A DNA stretch of 7,122 nucleotides from JAAAOZ01 sp964496595 (lineage in GTDB: Bacteria; Chloroflexota; Anaerolineae; B4-G1; SLSP01), in assembly GCA_964496595.1 (NCBI GenBank), contig CAZCAI010000202.1, forward strand, positions 1 to 7,122. Direction: 5' to 3'. Of the stretch, positions 5,698 to 7,122 are shown one piece after another; the first letter of the stretch is position 1; each line of letters starts with the position of its first letter. The notes under the pieces are model-generated. The model was given only the letters and a program-made list of their open reading frames with translations, was not told the DNA's origin and made no database searches. Made by a program: the position numbers and the translations under genes.

Positions 5698-6894
5698 ATG
5701 CACGCCCCCGAGCATCCGCGCATCACCATCGAACAGGAGAACGCCATGCGAAAATCTAAGAAACAGAAGCTAACACATCCATTCGACACGCCGCGTCCCG
5801 CGATCCCCACCACACCGCCGAACGCCTCCATCAACCGCGTGCGGATCGTCGATCTGCCGGGGCTGCCGATGGACGACGTCGTACGCGGCGCGCAAGCCTA
5901 TCACCTGCTCTCCGCGCCGACGGTGGTGCGCTACGCCCAGGCCCACGCGGCGGCGTTGGATCTGCCGCCCGCGTATCGCGCCGCCGATCCCGACGCGCCC
6001 GACATCCGCCGGGAGGTACCGCCCTACGTGGACGCCGCGCTCAGCAGCCCCGATCCCGACGTGCGTGCCGCCGCCGAGCGCATCGCGCGCCGGCTGGGGC
6101 GCAACCTGGGGTACATCCTGCTCACGCTCCATCGCGGCGACGCGGTCAATCGCGCCGCGCGCGTGGAGTGGGGCGAGGCCGAATGGGCGCGATGGGGCGA
6201 GGTGCAGCGCGTGTGGATCGGCGGCGGGCTGATGCAGAGCGACCTGGGCGCGCGGATCATTGAGCACGCGCGCGAATTGCTGGCGGAGACGGACTACAGC
6301 GAGGCCCTCCGCGTGGCGCGAACCTCACAGCCGCCCCCGATGGCGTTGATCGGCGCGGCGCGCTACCTGCCGCTGACGGAGGGCGTCGCCCTCTGCTGCG
6401 ACTTTGGCCAAACCGGGGCCAAGCGCGCGCTCATCGAGGTGCATGCGGGCGCGATCACGCGCATCCACCACCTGGATACGCGGCCCGTCGCATGGCCGTG
6501 GCGCAACGATCCCCAGGCCGCCCGGCGGATCGACGCGGCGGAGGTGCGGGACTTCGTGGCGACGACCATCGCGCAGTCGCTGGCCGAGCACCGCGCGCGC
6601 GATCTCGCGCCGGAGGTGATGTGCAGCGTGGCGGCCTACGTCCGGGGCGGGACGCTGCTGGGGAACGGCATCTACGCCACGCTGATGCGCCTCACGGCGG
6701 GCGACGACGCGCGGCCGCTGCTGGAATCGGCGGTGCGCGAGCGCGGGGAAACGGCGCGCGTGCATCTCATCCACGATGGGACAGCGGCGGCGGCCCTCCA
6801 CGCGGGCGCGCCTCGCGCCGCCGTCCTCGTGATCGGCACCGCGATTGGCGTGGGATTCCCGCCGCCCACGACGGAGGGGCTGCTGGATTTGTAA
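5698..6894 (+). CDS. ASKHA-fold (ROK-like) ATPase/sugar-kinase-like protein with permuted motif order
   Basis: A 398-residue, very GC-rich, Ala/Arg-rich cytosolic protein. I see four nucleotide-binding features of the sugar kinase/Hsp70/actin fold. A helix ERIARRLGRNLGYILLTL (127-144) leads into VWIGGGLMQSDLG (172-184), like the C-terminal IVLGGGL segment of ROK kinases. CDFGQTGAKRALIEV (234-248) resembles the phosphate-1 loop DIGGTKIR, with Asp235. HDGTAAAALHAG (359-370) resembles the catalytic NDANAAA, with Asp360. VIGTAIGVGFP (378-388) resembles phosphate-2 GTGIGGG. In ROK proteins the GGG segment comes last; here it is first, and the chain ends 12 residues after phosphate-2. The ROK zinc motif (CxCGxxGCxE) is absent. 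Function is inferred as ATP-dependent sugar phosphorylation or a non-catalytic relative; the substrate is unknown. ATG 5698 has GGAG 7 bases upstream and GC-rich third positions from its first codons. An alternative ATG at 5746 has AGGAG 6 bases upstream and would give 382 residues. Confidence 0.75.
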   Translation: MHAPEHPRITIEQENAMRKSKKQKLTHPFDTPRPAIPTTPPNASINRVRIVDLPGLPMDDVVRGAQAYHLLSAPTVVRYAQAHAAALDLPPAYRAADPDAPDIRREVPPYVDAALSSPDPDVRAAAERIARRLGRNLGYILLTLHRGDAVNRAARVEWGEAEWARWGEVQRVWIGGGLMQSDLGARIIEHARELLAETDYSEALRVARTSQPPPMALIGAARYLPLTEGVALCCDFGQTGAKRALIEVHAGAITRIHHLDTRPVAWPWRNDPQAARRIDAAEVRDFVATTIAQSLAEHRARDLAPEVMCSVAAYVRGGTLLGNGIYATLMRLTAGDDARPLLESAVRERGETARVHLIHDGTAAAALHAGAPRAAVLVIGTAIGVGFPPPTTEGLLDL

Positions 6895-6895
6895 G

Positions 6896-6994
6896 AACCC
6901 TTGCGAAGGTTGTGGTAGGTCGCGCCCCTACGATTATCTTCGCGCACCAGATCATCCGCCATTGGCGAATTCAATCGCAACCTTCGCAAGGGGC
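6896..6994. repeat. ~100 bp element with inverted palindromic ends, copy B (REPIN-like)
   Basis: The left end AACCCTTGCGAAGGTT (6896-6911) is the exact reverse complement of the right end of copy A. The right end AACCTTCGCAAGGG (6979-6992) matches 14 of 16 bases. The 67-base interior is unrelated in sequence to that of copy A (69 bases), while the ends and total length are kept. The element begins one base after the TAA of the preceding gene. Confidence 0.75.
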
Positions 6995-7039
6995 AAACAG
7001 ATCGGTGCTGAGGTAACGTTCGTCTGATTTCTGGCGGCG

Positions 7040-7083
7040 AGCTTGCCGCACGCGGCAAGCTGTGGGGGGATGTTTCCCCCCAC
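7040..7083. repeat. Two stacked perfect hairpins
   Basis: AGCTTGCCGC (7040-7049) pairs with GCGGCAAGCT (7052-7061) around AC. Immediately after, GTGGGGGGA (7062-7070) pairs with TCCCCCCAC (7075-7083) around TGTT. There is no T-tract downstream. This may be a dispersed structural repeat or a Rho-independent-like barrier, and no coding frame explains it. Confidence 0.55.
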
Positions 7084-7090
7084 ACCCCCC

Positions 7091-7117
7091 TCAGATTTCA
7101 GAGTATCAGAGATCAGA
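7091..7117. repeat. Short TCAGA tandem repeat
   Basis: Four TCAGA units begin at 7091, 7098, 7106 and 7113, giving a 7-8 base period at the window edge. The purpose is unknown; the array may continue beyond the window. Confidence 0.45.
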
Positions 7118-7122
7118 GGGTT

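Noticed and set aside
3007..6994. The repeated AACCTTGCGAAGGTT motif as a CRISPR array or composite transposon ends
   Set aside because: There are only two paired elements almost 4 kb apart, no regular spacers, and no transposase between them; glgP and a tRNA are ordinary chromosomal genes.

Overview
The window looks like a bacterial chromosome segment from a GC-rich lineage. My best guess is a member of the Chloroflexota. That is an inference from the style of the alpha-glucan phosphorylase, the poorly conserved secreted proteins and the short dispersed palindromic repeats; nothing in the window proves it.

Region 1 (about 1-2115) is visibly AT-richer than the rest and looks like an accessory, decaying patch. 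It holds two coupled genes for exported proteins of unknown function (69-962 and 959-1408). After them come the C-terminal half of a response-regulator receiver domain with no intact gene around it (about 1467-1661), a striking pair of tandem palindromic operator-like sites next to a good promoter (1653-1735), a short interrupted signal-like reading frame (1802-1903), and a truncated second copy of the start of the first gene (1882-2115). That copy carries frameshifts and a stop codon.

Region 2 (2116-5396) is GC-rich and ordinary in coding style. A polytopic membrane protein (2162-2998) is preceded by a near-consensus promoter placed so that the transcript would be leaderless. It is followed by a ~100 bp inverted-repeat element (3007-3106). 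Next is a complete alpha-glucan (glycogen/maltodextrin) phosphorylase, glgP (3231-5396), with all the main family motifs.

Region 3 (5397-7122) has a tRNA-Gln(TTG) with its own promoter and a strong intrinsic terminator. It is followed by a very GC-rich gene (5698-6894) whose protein carries the nucleotide-binding motifs of the sugar kinase/Hsp70/actin (ASKHA, ROK-like) fold in a rotated order: the usual C-terminal GGG segment comes first, then phosphate-1, then the catalytic Asp, then phosphate-2. This is the best candidate for something undescribed. A second ~100 bp element with the same ends as the one at 3007 begins one base after its stop codon. The window closes with stacked hairpins and a short TCAGA repeat.

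Functionally, GlgP releases glucose-1-phosphate from storage glucan in the cytosol. A sugar-kinase-like neighbour could fit the same carbohydrate theme, but the tRNA and its terminator lie between them and no operon is evident. The two exported proteins probably form a translationally coupled pair. No mobile-element transposase, CRISPR array or rRNA was seen.
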